Shown: positions 16,836 through 24,907 of the stretch, piece after piece
Position numbering within the stretch: the stretch's first letter is position 1
How the letters are laid out: every line of letters begins with the position of its first letter
NCBI GenBank assembly: GCA_041621755.1
Contig: JBFKAE010000015.1
Coordinates: forward strand, 1-31,969
From: Sphingosinicella sp041621755
Lineage (GTDB): Bacteria; Pseudomonadota; Alphaproteobacteria; Sphingomonadales; Sphingomonadaceae
Reading direction: 5' to 3'
DNA length: 31,969 nucleotides
Notes under the pieces: model-generated
What the model was told of the DNA's origin: nothing
Seen by the model: the letters and a program-made list of their open reading frames with translations, nothing else
Databases searched by the model: none
Program-made: the position numbers and the translations under genes

Positions 16836-17542
16836 GCCACTTCCTCTGCTGCGCGGACCGTCCGGAATTCGATCTGCTTCTCATAGGGCGCGCCGCAGAT
16901 GACGCGCTTGACGTAAATGCCGGGCAAGTGGACATGGTCGGGATCAATCGCTCCGGCGGGTACAATTTCTTCGACTTCCGCCACGCAGACCAAAGCGGCA
17001 GTGCCCGTGACCTGATTGAAGTTCCGCGCAGTCTTGCGGAAAACAATGTTGCCAGCAGTGTCCGCTTTCCATCCCTTGATTAGGGCCAGATCGCCGCGGA
17101 TGGCACGCTCCATAACGGAAACCTCGCCATCGAATGTTTCGTGCGGCTTTCCTTCAGCAACCTCAGTTCCGACACCCGTTCGTGTAAAAAAGGCCTGAAT
17201 CCCTGCGCCGCCGGCGCGTAGCCTCTCTGCCAATGTTCCCTGGGGGCTAAATTCGAGGGCCAGTTCGCCGGACAGATATTGCCTTTCGAACTCTTTGTTC
17301 TCGCCGACATAGGAGGCGATCATCTTGGCGATACGGCCTGCACGCAGCAGCTTTCCCAGCCCCACATTGTCGATCCCGCAATTGTTCGAAACAACCGTTA
17401 GTTGGCCAACTCCCGACGCCAGCACAGCGTCGATCAGCCGTTCAGGTATGCCACATATGCCAAAGCCGCCGACGCAAAGTGTCATCTCAGGGGCTAAAAG
17501 GCCCTTTAGGGCGTCTTCCGCACTCGGATAAATTCGGTTCAT
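16832..17542 (-). CDS. CoA-transferase subunit A (3-oxoacid CoA-transferase type)
   Basis: 236 residues from ATG 17542. The glycine-rich CoA-binding segment VGGFGICGIPERLIDA (~23-38) and VVSNNCGIDNVGLGKLL are the family hallmarks, and FSPQGTLAERLRAGGAGI sits mid-protein. It forms the heteromer with subunit B, whose start overlaps its stop. Its start lies 5 nt downstream of the thiolase stop, so the thiolase and both CoA-transferase genes form one transcript. The longer reading from 17614 overlaps the thiolase and is unlikely. Substrate not determined. Confidence 0.92.
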   Translation of the reverse strand: MNRIYPSAEDALKGLLAPEMTLCVGGFGICGIPERLIDAVLASGVGQLTVVSNNCGIDNVGLGKLLRAGRIAKMIASYVGENKEFERQYLSGELALEFSPQGTLAERLRAGGAGIQAFFTRTGVGTEVAEGKPHETFDGEVSVMERAIRGDLALIKGWKADTAGNIVFRKTARNFNQVTGTAALVCVAEVEEIVPAGAIDPDHVHLPGIYVKRVICGAPYEKQIEFRTVRAAEEVA

Positions 17543-17547
17543 ATTGT

Positions 17548-18714
17548 TCAGGCCTTGATGGGTTCGAGTATGGAAACGGCGCTGCTTACCGCGCCGCCGC
17601 CCATGTTGAGGCACAGACCAAGCTCCGGTGTGCGTTCAAGCTGCATCTCGTCGGCCTCGCCCATCAGTTGCCGGGCGACCATGACATGCATCGATACGCC
17701 GGTTGCGCCGACGGGGTGACCCTTTGCCTTTAGGCCTCCCGACAGGTTTATTGGCAAGCGGCCAGTCCGTTCAGTCTGACCCTCACGAAGAACGGCAGAT
17801 CCTTCGCCGGGCTTTGCCAGACCCAGCGCTTCGACCGACAGCAATTCGGCGATCGTGAAGCAATCATGCACTTCGGCCAGCCCCAGATCGTCGACAGTGA
17901 TTCCTGCCGCCTTATAAGCTTGCTGGACTGCGCGCGTGGGCCCCTCGAATTGTTCGGGCCGCTTGGCGGAAAGTGGCAGGTAGTCACTCACCATCTCGGC
18001 AGCCCTAAAACCCACGGCGCGTCGGAAATTACCAATAAGAGACCTTTCGGCAATGACAACGGCGGCGGCTCCGTCTGAGATCAGCGAGCAGTCGCTGAGC
18101 TTCAGCGGCGACGCGATCATCGGATTACGATCTGACACGTTGAGGCAGTAATCCAGATCCACAGCCTTACGCATATGGGCGAGCGGATTGAGAAGAGCAT
18201 TGGCGTGGTTCTTCACGGATATGCGCGCCATAGCTTCGGTGGGATCGCCGAAGCTTTCTTGATAGGCCTCGGCAAACCGCGCAAAGATTTGTGGAAAAGA
18301 CAAGTTCTGTTCTTCGGCCTGATAACTTGCACCACTAAGTGCCTTGGTGACGCCGGCTGTATCCAGACCGGTCATCTTTTCCGCGCCAACGACGAGCGCT
18401 ATACGGCAACGCCCGCTGTTCACCGCATCTAGCGCCGCATAAATCGCGGCACTGCCCGAAGCGCACGCATTCTCGCATCTGATGGCTGGCTTGAACCGCA
18501 AGCCCGGGTCGGCGTGCAGGATCATCGACGAACAGAAACCGTCGGGTACGAGCCCCGAATTGAACTGGCCAAGCCAGACCGCGTCGATCTCCGTCGCATC
18601 GATGTCAGCGTCAAGGAGCGCCAGTTGCGCGGCGTCCCTTATCAAATCCTCGAGATCAAGTGCGTCGAGCTTTCCAAACGGAGTGTGCCCCCAGCCAACG
18701 ATACACGCATTCAT
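17548..18714 (-). CDS. Thiolase, SCP-x type (acetyl-CoA acyltransferase family)
   Basis: 388 residues from ATG 18714, which has AAGGAG 7 nt upstream. The nucleophile is in CENACASGSAA (C84). HDCFTIAELL (histidine of the EVHDCF segment) and the C-terminal GGLKAKGHPVGATG with its catalytic histidine are present. The last motif is CLNMGGGA, the form seen in SCP-x-like thiolases. It would cleave a 3-oxoacyl-CoA with free CoA, giving acetyl-CoA or propionyl-CoA and a shortened acyl-CoA. As first gene of the thiolase/CoA-transferase operon it is divergent from tetR across a long perfect inverted repeat, so probably under that repressor's control. Confidence 0.92.
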   Translation of the reverse strand: MNACIVGWGHTPFGKLDALDLEDLIRDAAQLALLDADIDATEIDAVWLGQFNSGLVPDGFCSSMILHADPGLRFKPAIRCENACASGSAAIYAALDAVNSGRCRIALVVGAEKMTGLDTAGVTKALSGASYQAEEQNLSFPQIFARFAEAYQESFGDPTEAMARISVKNHANALLNPLAHMRKAVDLDYCLNVSDRNPMIASPLKLSDCSLISDGAAAVVIAERSLIGNFRRAVGFRAAEMVSDYLPLSAKRPEQFEGPTRAVQQAYKAAGITVDDLGLAEVHDCFTIAELLSVEALGLAKPGEGSAVLREGQTERTGRLPINLSGGLKAKGHPVGATGVSMHVMVARQLMGEADEMQLERTPELGLCLNMGGGAVSSAVSILEPIKA

Positions 18715-18750
18715 CAATGCTCTCCTTATAACCGGACACTTCGCTTTCCA

Positions 18751-18804
18751 GTCCAATTCCATATGGTACATTATTAGTCAATAATGTACCATATGGAATT
18801 GGAC
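18751..18804. promoter_or_regulatory. 54-bp perfect inverted repeat between thiolase and tetR
   Basis: Two perfect 25-nt arms (18751-18775 and 18780-18804) flank a 4-nt spacer AGTC. Each arm contains its own small palindrome CCATATGG. It sits 36 nt upstream of the thiolase ATG and 41 nt upstream of the tetR ATG. On the minus strand TTGACT at the centre could be a -35 element. The likely role is a double operator for the TetR protein controlling both divergent genes (inference). Confidence 0.65.
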
Positions 18805-18845
18805 ATGGTTGTGTGCATTATCGGATATTAGGATATTGGGGTGTG

Positions 18846-19475
18846 ATGCAGGACGGATTCGAACGCGACCAAGGGAAAAAGGGCCGGCTTCGGCGGCGTG
18901 ACGCGGCGCTGGATGCCTTGGAACATATCTTCCTGACGCATGGCTTTCGGACGCTGACAATGGACGATCTGGCCAGCAGACTGCGCTGTTCCAAGCGAAC
19001 ATTGTACGAACTGGCACCGAATCGCCGCATTCTTTTTCTAACGATCGTACGTCGCTGGACCGCGCGTATTCGGGAAAAGGGTGACGCTGCTGCTGCCAGC
19101 GAAAATGAAGCGGATGCGCGCCTTGCGGTTTATCTCATGCCAGCCGTCACGGAATCTGGCGCGGTCTCGGATGCCTTTCTGGCCGACCTTCTGGACTTTG
19201 CCGAAGCAAGAGAAGAACTGGAGGCGCATCAGCGCGCACGTGTAGAGGGGCTCAGGCGTATTGTAGATGCAGGTATCTCAGATGGCTGTTTCGAGCTGTT
19301 TTCGTCGCAACTGGTGGCTGAGATTTGCCTCGCCGCGATCGAGCGAATCAACGATCCGGCTGTACGCGTCACATCCGGATTGAGCTTCAGCGAAGCTTTT
19401 GACCAATTCTACCGCGTGGTGATCGGCGGGCTTGGTAAGACATCAGCTAATCGCGGCAGCCTCGCGACGCGCTAA
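18846..19475 (+). CDS. TetR/AcrR-family transcriptional regulator
   Basis: 209 residues from ATG 18846; GGGG 5 nt earlier is the only candidate ribosome site, and a longer reading from 18813 lacks one. The N-terminal HTH is seen in ALEHIFLTHGFRTLTMDDLA followed by SRLRCSKRTLYELAPNRRIL (residues ~23-62), with the usual alpha-helical ligand domain after it (RARVEGLRRIVDAGI). It is divergent from the thiolase/CoA-transferase operon, and the region between has a perfect inverted repeat, so it probably represses that operon and itself and is released by an acyl-CoA or pathway intermediate (inference). Confidence 0.88.
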   Translation: MQDGFERDQGKKGRLRRRDAALDALEHIFLTHGFRTLTMDDLASRLRCSKRTLYELAPNRRILFLTIVRRWTARIREKGDAAAASENEADARLAVYLMPAVTESGAVSDAFLADLLDFAEAREELEAHQRARVEGLRRIVDAGISDGCFELFSSQLVAEICLAAIERINDPAVRVTSGLSFSEAFDQFYRVVIGGLGKTSANRGSLATR

Positions 19476-19680
19476 TGTGCCGTGCTCCCGCGTTGAAGCC
19501 CGCAAAAGTTTGGAGACTGTTCTAATGAGAGCCAACTCACAGAGTCAGGGTCCCCATTGGAAGAGATGTCAAAGCCGGGCATCAGCCCCCATGGTCAACC
19601 TCGAAAATCTGACGGAACCGGACATCCCATTCTCTTGATCAGGGCCGCGCAAGGCACTTGGCTGGCGATCTCTCGGCTAA

Positions 19681-19768
19681 GCCTGTTACGACCAATACAG
19701 CGCCTGTTATGGTCGATTGGGCTCCCTGTTATGCACGATTAAATACCCTGTTATGGCGAATAACAGGG
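19681..19768 (+). repeat. Iteron-like array of CCTGTTAyG repeats
   Basis: Four direct copies of (G/C)CCTGTTA(C/T)G start at 19681, 19702, 19724 and 19746, that is at 21-22-nt steps (about two helical turns). The fourth is paired with an inverted copy: CCCTGTTAT (19746-19754), spacer GGCGA, ATAACAGGG (19760-19768). Regular phasing suggests cooperative protein binding, for instance by the recombinase of the adjacent element or a replication initiator. Confidence 0.6.
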
Positions 19769-19877
19769 AAATGCCATTTTTTGTGCTGTAACCTATAGAA
19801 ATTACGATGGAAATTACGGCGCCGATCTCCCAAATCACCCCAAATCAGCCTGTTTTGACCCTCAAATTTCAATTTTT

Positions 19878-19906
19878 CCCTGTTCTTTCCCTGTTTAACA
19901 GGGAAA
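19878..19906. repeat. CCCTGTT direct repeat and 21-bp dyad
   Basis: CCCTGTT occurs at 19878-19884 and 19889-19895. The second is part of a 10-bp-arm perfect dyad TTTCCCTGTT (19886-19895), T, AACAGGGAAA (19897-19906). Another CCTGTTTT lies at 19849 and CCCTG at 19956. A candidate recombination core or protein-binding site linked to the recombinase remnant. Confidence 0.5.
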
Positions 19907-20191
19907 ACCGATGAGAGACTGGTGGTCCCCTGACTGCTTCCACCTCCAACCATTTCCCTGATAATTCCGGTGACGGATATACGGGCGACAGAGCCCCGCA
20001 GTTCCGCGCCTTTCAGCCTGTTTCGGAAGTATCTATAGCGTCTCTTGAACGCCGCTCATGCGGCCAAAGTCGCCCGGAATGACCCAGAGTCTCTTGGCGC
20101 CATTCTGCAGCGACGGTTTTGCGTTTTGCGGTCGAAGGCTTGCGTAGCGTTGGCTGGTCCCGGAGTGTCCGGTTTTGGACGAATATCCGGC

Positions 20192-20455
20192 TTAGCCGGG
20201 CGACTCCAGGATTGCAGCAATGGCGTCGGCAACAGTAGATATCTCCTGCCCGATGCTATGCAGGCGGTGGGCAAGGTCGCGGGCAGATTCAGGGCTGATA
20301 TCGCGCGCCTGACCGCGCACCGCTATCTCGGCTGCATCCTCGCACCGCGCCGTCAGCAGCGAGAAAAGCCTGCGGATGCGTTCGTGCCGTTCGTTGGTCT
20401 CGGAGTCGCTCGAGTACATAGCATGACTAGCGCCGAACACGCCGGCGAAGTCCAT
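20192..20455 (-). CDS. Small hypothetical protein next to the recombinase
   Basis: 87 residues, ATG at 20455, 12 nt after the recombinase stop on the same strand, with only a weak AGAAAG ribosome site. Mostly helical and charged: ERHERIRRLFSLLTARCEDA, then ESARDLAHRLHSIGQEI and a final VADAIAAILES. I do not recognise a family. Small ORFs of this kind sit directly behind recombinase genes in other alphaproteobacterial elements, so it may be an accessory factor, but this is recollection and not shown by the sequence. Confidence 0.5.
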   Translation of the reverse strand: MDFAGVFGASHAMYSSDSETNERHERIRRLFSLLTARCEDAAEIAVRGQARDISPESARDLAHRLHSIGQEISTVADAIAAILESPG

Positions 20456-20467
20456 ACCCAGCTTTCT

Positions 20468-21690
20468 TCAATGTCTTATCCCGAGGAACCGCCTCTGTTC
20501 GTCCCAGTCGAGCGGCATGTCGCGGGACAAAAGCCGCTCCGGATCAAGATCGGGGGGCGCGGTGCCCTGCAACAGCGCCTTCTGGATGTCAGGTGCCAAA
20601 AATCCGATGACAATGCGTTCTCGGGTCCAGGCGTTGACCGGTGCTGTCATCGTCCGGTGCAGCTCGGGTTCCAGCGGCGACGCATTGAGCTCATGGAGCT
20701 TGCGATGTGCGCTATGAACAAGATCGGCGAGCGTCCGGCGGCGTTCGGCGTCATCAAGCTGATGCTGGCTGATCCGCACGGCCTTGCCGCGCCGTGCTGG
20801 CCGGGCATCGAGGACAAGCGACAGTTGCTCTCCTTCGATGCTGGCCTCGGCATCGATCCGCTGTGCCCGACCAAGCAGCATATCCTCGCATTCGCCTTCC
20901 TGTATAAGGTTGTCGATATGCAGACTGAGCGCCATGCGTTCACTCGACAGGCTCACACGGGCAATGGCGTCGAACAGTGCCTCCGCTGGCTGCCCCTGCG
21001 GCACCAGCAGCTTGAGCCGGTCAAGGATCAACCGCTCGATCCGTTCGGCCGACAGGCGTATCCCTTGCGGGTCCTTGCTCCCGATCCGGCCACCGGGAAG
21101 CAGGACGTCGCTGACATAATAACGATAGATCTTGCTGCCCCGCCCATAGCCGAACGTCGGACGCATTGGCTTGCCATCCTGATCATAAATCTTGCCTGTG
21201 AGCGGACAGGACGCAGCGCGCGTGCGTCTGGACTTCCGCTTTTGCCGATTGGCGCAGAGGTGGGACTGCACCTGTTCGAACAGCGTATTCGAGATAATCG
21301 CCGGATGCTCGCCTTTATGTGCCGTGCCCTTGTGAACAATCTCGCCGCGATACACACGGTTGTTCAAGATATGGTAGAGCGCACCGCAGCTCAGCGGCAT
21401 CCCGCCACGGCACGTGCCTCGACGCGAGGTCCAGCGTTTAGAGCGAACGCCCTCCTCTGCCAGTTGCCGGGCCAGCTTGGGAACAGATCCGAGCTCAAGG
21501 TAGCGATCATAGATCATGCGGACCTGGTCGGCCTCACCTGCATTGACGATGAGATTTCGCTCCTCGACATCATAGCCGAGCGGGATATTGCCGCCCATCC
21601 ACATGCCGCGCGCCTTCGATGCCGCAATCTTGTCGCGGATGCGCTCGCCAGTGACCTCGCGCTCGAACTGCGCGAAGCTGAGGCTGCACG
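20468..21690 (-). pseudogene. Serine recombinase, 5'-truncated
   Basis: The recombinase domain and C-terminal part of a large serine recombinase are intact: SFAQFEREVTGERIRDKIAA then ARGMWMGGNIPLGYDV, LSCGALYHILNNRVYRGEIVHKG, and RRTRAASCPLTGKIYDQDG. Homology starts abruptly at about 21690; upstream codons (reading HARCAACSL) no longer match. The resolvase domain with the catalytic serine is gone, so the protein cannot cut DNA. A start at 21604 would still yield 378 residues. The break abuts the Rieske fragment on the opposite strand, so a deletion or insertion joined the two. It shows the region was once part of a mobile element. Confidence 0.82.
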
Positions 21691-21710
21691 CTGCGCATCG
21701 AGCGTGTTGA

Positions 21711-22010
21711 ACTCTTGCTCTAGCCCTTCCTCAGTCGATTTGCGCGTGTATCGGTCAGGCGCGGCATGCGCCGGGCTTCGTGTACAACGCGCCGGAGATG
21801 CTGGAGCGCGAGAAGCAGGCCATCTTCATGAAGTATTGGCTGTTCGTCGCGCGCGAGGAAGAGCTCGCGCACCCTGACGACTATGTCACGCTGCGGATAC
21901 TGGACGAGCCGATTGTCGTTTCACGCGATGCACAAGGCACAATCAACGCCTTCGTCAACATGTGACTGCACCGGGGCGTCGAGGTGGTCCTCGGCGCCAG
22001 CGGCCAGCAC
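21711..22010 (+). pseudogene. Rieske oxygenase alpha-subunit remnant with TGA at the first Rieske cysteine
   Basis: Reading from 21711, PGFVYNAPEMLEREKQAIF then MKYWLFVAREEELAHPDDYV and LRILDEPIVVSRDAQGTINA match the N-terminal region of ring-hydroxylating oxygenase alpha subunits. At 21963-21965 the codon expected for the first Rieske cysteine (family pattern N-x-C-x-H-R-G) is TGA; the frame then continues LHRGVEVVLGAS before the similarity fades near 22010. The second Rieske pair and the whole catalytic domain are missing. The N-terminus is also damaged: the frame is closed by a stop at 21708 and no good start exists. A dead fragment left by recombination. Confidence 0.8.
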
Positions 22011-22214
22011 GTCTATGGTAGCGTCACGATCCTGAATATCGGCGGCACGAACTATGAGGAAGTTTAAATTACCGTAGATGTCGGAGATAATTGCGCGACA
22101 GTTGCTCAGGCTTCAAGGTGAACTATCGCTACTCATGAACGGCATCACCTCTGATCAGCCTCGTATCGCGGCGACCACACTTACTCAATATCAATCGGAT
22201 CAGATTAAAATCCG
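22011..22214. other. Intergenic sequence, no gene seen
   Basis: About 200 nt between the Rieske remnant and the end of the E3 gene. The open frame of the remnant continues to a TAA at 22067 but without similarity I recognise. AT content appears higher near 22180-22214. No hairpin with a T-run that would clearly terminate the E3 operon was found. Confidence 0.5.
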
Positions 22215-23606
22215 TCAAATGTGGAGCGCGTGCCCCAGCGCCTTGAGCGCACTTTCGTGCACGGCTTCGCCCAGTGTCGGATGGACGTGAATGGTCCCGG
22301 AGACGTCCTCCAGCACTGCGCCCATTTCCATAAGTGTTGCGAATTCGCCGGCAAGTTCAGAAACATGGACGCCAACAGCCTGAATACCGAGGATGCGATG
22401 ATTGTCGGCCCGTGCAACCACACGGACAAAGCCTCCGTCGTTACCAGCGTCCATCGAAAGTGCACGGCCGTTTGCTTGAAAGGGAAACTGGCCAATAATG
22501 GTGCCCTCACCGGCTTCTGATGGCAGCATTCCTACGGCCACGATTTCAGGTTCTGTGAAGCAGACGGCGGCAATAGCGACAGGATCAAAACAACGGCGAT
22601 GGCCTGCGATGATTTCCGCGACCATCTCGCCTTGTGCCGAAGCCTTGTGGGCGAGCATGGGTTCACCGACAAGGTCACCGATCGCCCAAACATTGGTTGT
22701 GGACGTCGCACACCGGTCATCAACCTTCACGAAATGCCCTTCCATCGCCAGTGCCATTTCTTCCAGCCCCCACCCCTGCGTCAATGGCTTGCGACCGACC
22801 GTGACGAGTACGCGGTCGGCAGGCAATGACATAGGCTCCCCGGCATTCGTTTCGATTTCGAGCGCGTCGCCGGTTGCACCCAGGGCCCGTGCGCCGAGAT
22901 AAAGATTGACGCCGTTCTGATCCAGCCAGGCGCGAACGGGCGCAACGAGCTGTTCATCGTAGAGCGGAAGGATCTGGTCCCGCATTTCAACAATTGCTAC
23001 CTGTGTGCCCATCTTTGCAAAGGCAATTCCGAGTTCCAGACCGATATAGCCTGCGCCGACGACAACCAGTTGCTTTGGCAACTCGGGCAGCGACAGTGCC
23101 TCGGCTGATGAAATAACCGTGCCGCCAAAAGGAATGCCGGGCACTTCGACAGGAATTGAACCGGTGGCAAGAATGACATGCTCCGCCTCAATCCTGACAA
23201 GCCCTTCATCGGTATCAACGGTGCAGGTCTTCGCGTCGGAAAAGCGTGCCCAACCGGCAAGGGTTTTGACTTTCGCTTTTCTCAGCAATCCGGCAACGCC
23301 GCCGCTGAGTTTGTCGACAATGCTTTCCTTCCATGCCACGGTTTCTGTCAAGTCGAGTTCCGGCGCCCGCCCCAGCGATATGCCGAACATGCTTTTTGCA
23401 TGCGTGGCCGCCATTTGCTCATACAGGCCAGCCGCATGGATCAAAGCCTTGGAAGGAATACAGCCGCGAATGAGACAGGTGCCGCCTAACCGGCTTGCTT
23501 CCACCAGCACGGTATCGAGTCCAAGTTGCCCGGCGCGGATCGCAGCGACATAGCCACCTGGTCCACCCCCGACCACCAGCACCTTGGGTCTGAGTATATC
23601 TGTCAT
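22215..23606 (-). CDS. lpdA: Dihydrolipoyl dehydrogenase, E3 of branched-chain 2-oxo acid dehydrogenase
   Basis: 463 residues. FAD loop VLVVGGGPGGYVAAIRAGQ (9-27); redox disulfide GGTCLIRGCIPSK (C44, C49); NAD loop VVVGAGYIGLELG (~180-192); C-terminal base pair HVHPTLGEAVHE (H442, E447). It reoxidises dihydrolipoamide on E2 with NAD+. It is the last gene of the four-gene operon, starting 3 nt after the E2 stop, so this copy probably serves the branched-chain complex specifically while another E3 serves pyruvate and 2-oxoglutarate complexes (inference). Confidence 0.95.
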   Translation of the reverse strand: MTDILRPKVLVVGGGPGGYVAAIRAGQLGLDTVLVEASRLGGTCLIRGCIPSKALIHAAGLYEQMAATHAKSMFGISLGRAPELDLTETVAWKESIVDKLSGGVAGLLRKAKVKTLAGWARFSDAKTCTVDTDEGLVRIEAEHVILATGSIPVEVPGIPFGGTVISSAEALSLPELPKQLVVVGAGYIGLELGIAFAKMGTQVAIVEMRDQILPLYDEQLVAPVRAWLDQNGVNLYLGARALGATGDALEIETNAGEPMSLPADRVLVTVGRKPLTQGWGLEEMALAMEGHFVKVDDRCATSTTNVWAIGDLVGEPMLAHKASAQGEMVAEIIAGHRRCFDPVAIAAVCFTEPEIVAVGMLPSEAGEGTIIGQFPFQANGRALSMDAGNDGGFVRVVARADNHRILGIQAVGVHVSELAGEFATLMEMGAVLEDVSGTIHVHPTLGEAVHESALKALGHALHI

Positions 23607-23609
23607 CGT

Positions 23610-24905
23610 TCAATCCATGAAAATAAGGGCGGGATGTTCAAGCAGACGACGGTATGCCTGAACGAACAGTGCTGCGTCATAACCGTCGACGATACGGTGA
23701 TCGAAGGATGATGACAGGTTCATCATCTTGCGCACGGTCACGAAGGAGCCTTGCACAGTCGGTCGCTCCACCAGCTTGTTCGGCCCGATGATAGCAACCT
23801 CGGGATGGTTGATAATCGGTGTGGTAGTGATACCGCCAAGCGGTCCGAGCGAAGTAATGGTGATGGTCCCCCCCGACAGATCCTCCCGGGTCGCGTTCCC
23901 CTCTCTCGCAGCAACGCTTAGCCGGATCAGTTCGACGGCGATATCATAGACATCTCGTGTCTCAGCATGGCGGATCACTGGCACCATCAGGCCTGAAGGC
24001 GTCTGCGTTGCGATACCGACATGAACGCCCGCATGTTCATGCAGCACGCCCTCGTCATCATCGAAGCGGGCGTTGATATGCGGAAAATCGGGCAAAACCT
24101 TTACCAACGCACGGATAAAAAAGGGCAGCAAGGTCAACTTGGGCTGCCCATCCTTGCGATTGGCATTGAGGTCGACGCGCAGCGCCTCCAGTTCGGTAAG
24201 GTCGCATTCCTCGACATAGGCGATGTGCGGAATGCGCCGCTTTGCGTCCTGCATTTTCTCGGCAATCTTGCGACGCATGCCAATGATACGGGTGTCCCCA
24301 ACGGCATTGCGCACGGCGTAGCGCGTGTCTCCCTGTACGGAATTCGCACCGCCATTGGCAATATAGGCGTCCAGATCCTCCGGCGTTATCCGCCCGCCGG
24401 GGCCGGTTCCAGGTATGAACTGGAGCGGGATACCTAGTTCGTAGGCACGCCGCCGCGTTGCGGGCGCGGCAAGCGGCACCTCTGCAGGCGCGCGAGTAGC
24501 GAACGCGACCTTGGGGGCATCGGCAGCGGGTGTTCTTGCAGGAGCGGAAGGTGTCTCGACCTGAGTCGGCACTTCGGACAGCGGCGATGCAGTGGCAGCA
24601 GGTTCCGGCGGAGGCAAAACCCCAAGTGGCGCGACGGCCGCATCGGCCGTGACATTGCCGTCACCCTCGACCTCCAGTTCGATGATCACCGATCCAACCG
24701 CGCGCTGTTCACCAACCGCGCCATGAATTGCGAGCACCCTGCCCTCAACAGGAGACGTCATGTCGACCGTCGCCTTGTCGGTCATGACATCGACCAGACT
24801 CTGATCCTCTTTGACCAAGTCACCTGGTTTAACGTGCCACAGAACGATCTCGGCTTCCGCAACGCCTTCGCCGATATCGGGTAAACGAAAATGATAAAGG
24901 CCCAT
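23610..24905 (-). CDS. bkdB: Branched-chain 2-oxo acid dehydrogenase E2 (lipoamide acyltransferase)
   Basis: 431 residues from ATG 24905, 2 nt after the E1beta stop. One lipoyl domain (1-75) with lipoyl lysine K44 in VDVMTDKATVDMTSP; a Pro/Ala-rich linker; an E3/E1-binding domain (ATRRRAYELGIPLQFI then GTGPGGRITPEDLDAYI, ~130-165); and a catalytic acyltransferase domain ending in SFDHRIVDGYDAALF with H403 and D407. It passes the acyl group from E1 through lipoamide to CoA, forming isobutyryl-, isovaleryl- or 2-methylbutyryl-CoA. The longer reading from 24971 would overlap E1beta and is rejected. Confidence 0.95.
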   Translation of the reverse strand: MGLYHFRLPDIGEGVAEAEIVLWHVKPGDLVKEDQSLVDVMTDKATVDMTSPVEGRVLAIHGAVGEQRAVGSVIIELEVEGDGNVTADAAVAPLGVLPPPEPAATASPLSEVPTQVETPSAPARTPAADAPKVAFATRAPAEVPLAAPATRRRAYELGIPLQFIPGTGPGGRITPEDLDAYIANGGANSVQGDTRYAVRNAVGDTRIIGMRRKIAEKMQDAKRRIPHIAYVEECDLTELEALRVDLNANRKDGQPKLTLLPFFIRALVKVLPDFPHINARFDDDEGVLHEHAGVHVGIATQTPSGLMVPVIRHAETRDVYDIAVELIRLSVAAREGNATREDLSGGTITITSLGPLGGITTTPIINHPEVAIIGPNKLVERPTVQGSFVTVRKMMNLSSSFDHRIVDGYDAALFVQAYRRLLEHPALIFMD

Positions 24906-24907
24906 GA

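Larger units (their letters stand above)
19476..20191. other. Non-coding scar region with CCCTGTT repeats
   Basis: 716 nt between tetR and the small ORF beside the recombinase. I find no supported gene; short ORFs here have neither homology I recognise nor ribosome sites. The region holds the repeat array at 19681-19768 and a second cluster of CCCTGTT motifs at 19849-19960, described separately. Similar CCCTGTT-rich stretches are, to my memory, common beside serine recombinase genes of alphaproteobacteria. The remainder shows no structure I can name. Confidence 0.55.

Noticed and set aside
16041..16886. 281-residue plus-strand open frame starting near hairpin copy B
   Set aside because: Most of it is antisense to CoA-transferase subunit B. 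Only the first ~16 residues, shared with copy A, are of interest and are reported as a repeat.
19432..19742. Two short overlapping plus-strand frames after tetR
   Set aside because: No recognised family, no ribosome site and overlap with the repeat array; not enough to call a gene.
19681..19906. CCCTGTT repeats as a CRISPR array
   Set aside because: Repeats are ~9-10 nt at 21-22-nt steps, far too short, and no cas gene is present.
20045..21877. 610-residue open frame on the plus strand
   Set aside because: It is the antisense shadow of the recombinase remnant and small ORF, has no ribosome site and a composition typical of an antisense frame.
21963..21965. TGA read as selenocysteine in the Rieske fragment
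   Set aside because: The gene lacks its catalytic domain and a proper start, so it is a pseudogene; no SECIS-like structure was evident.
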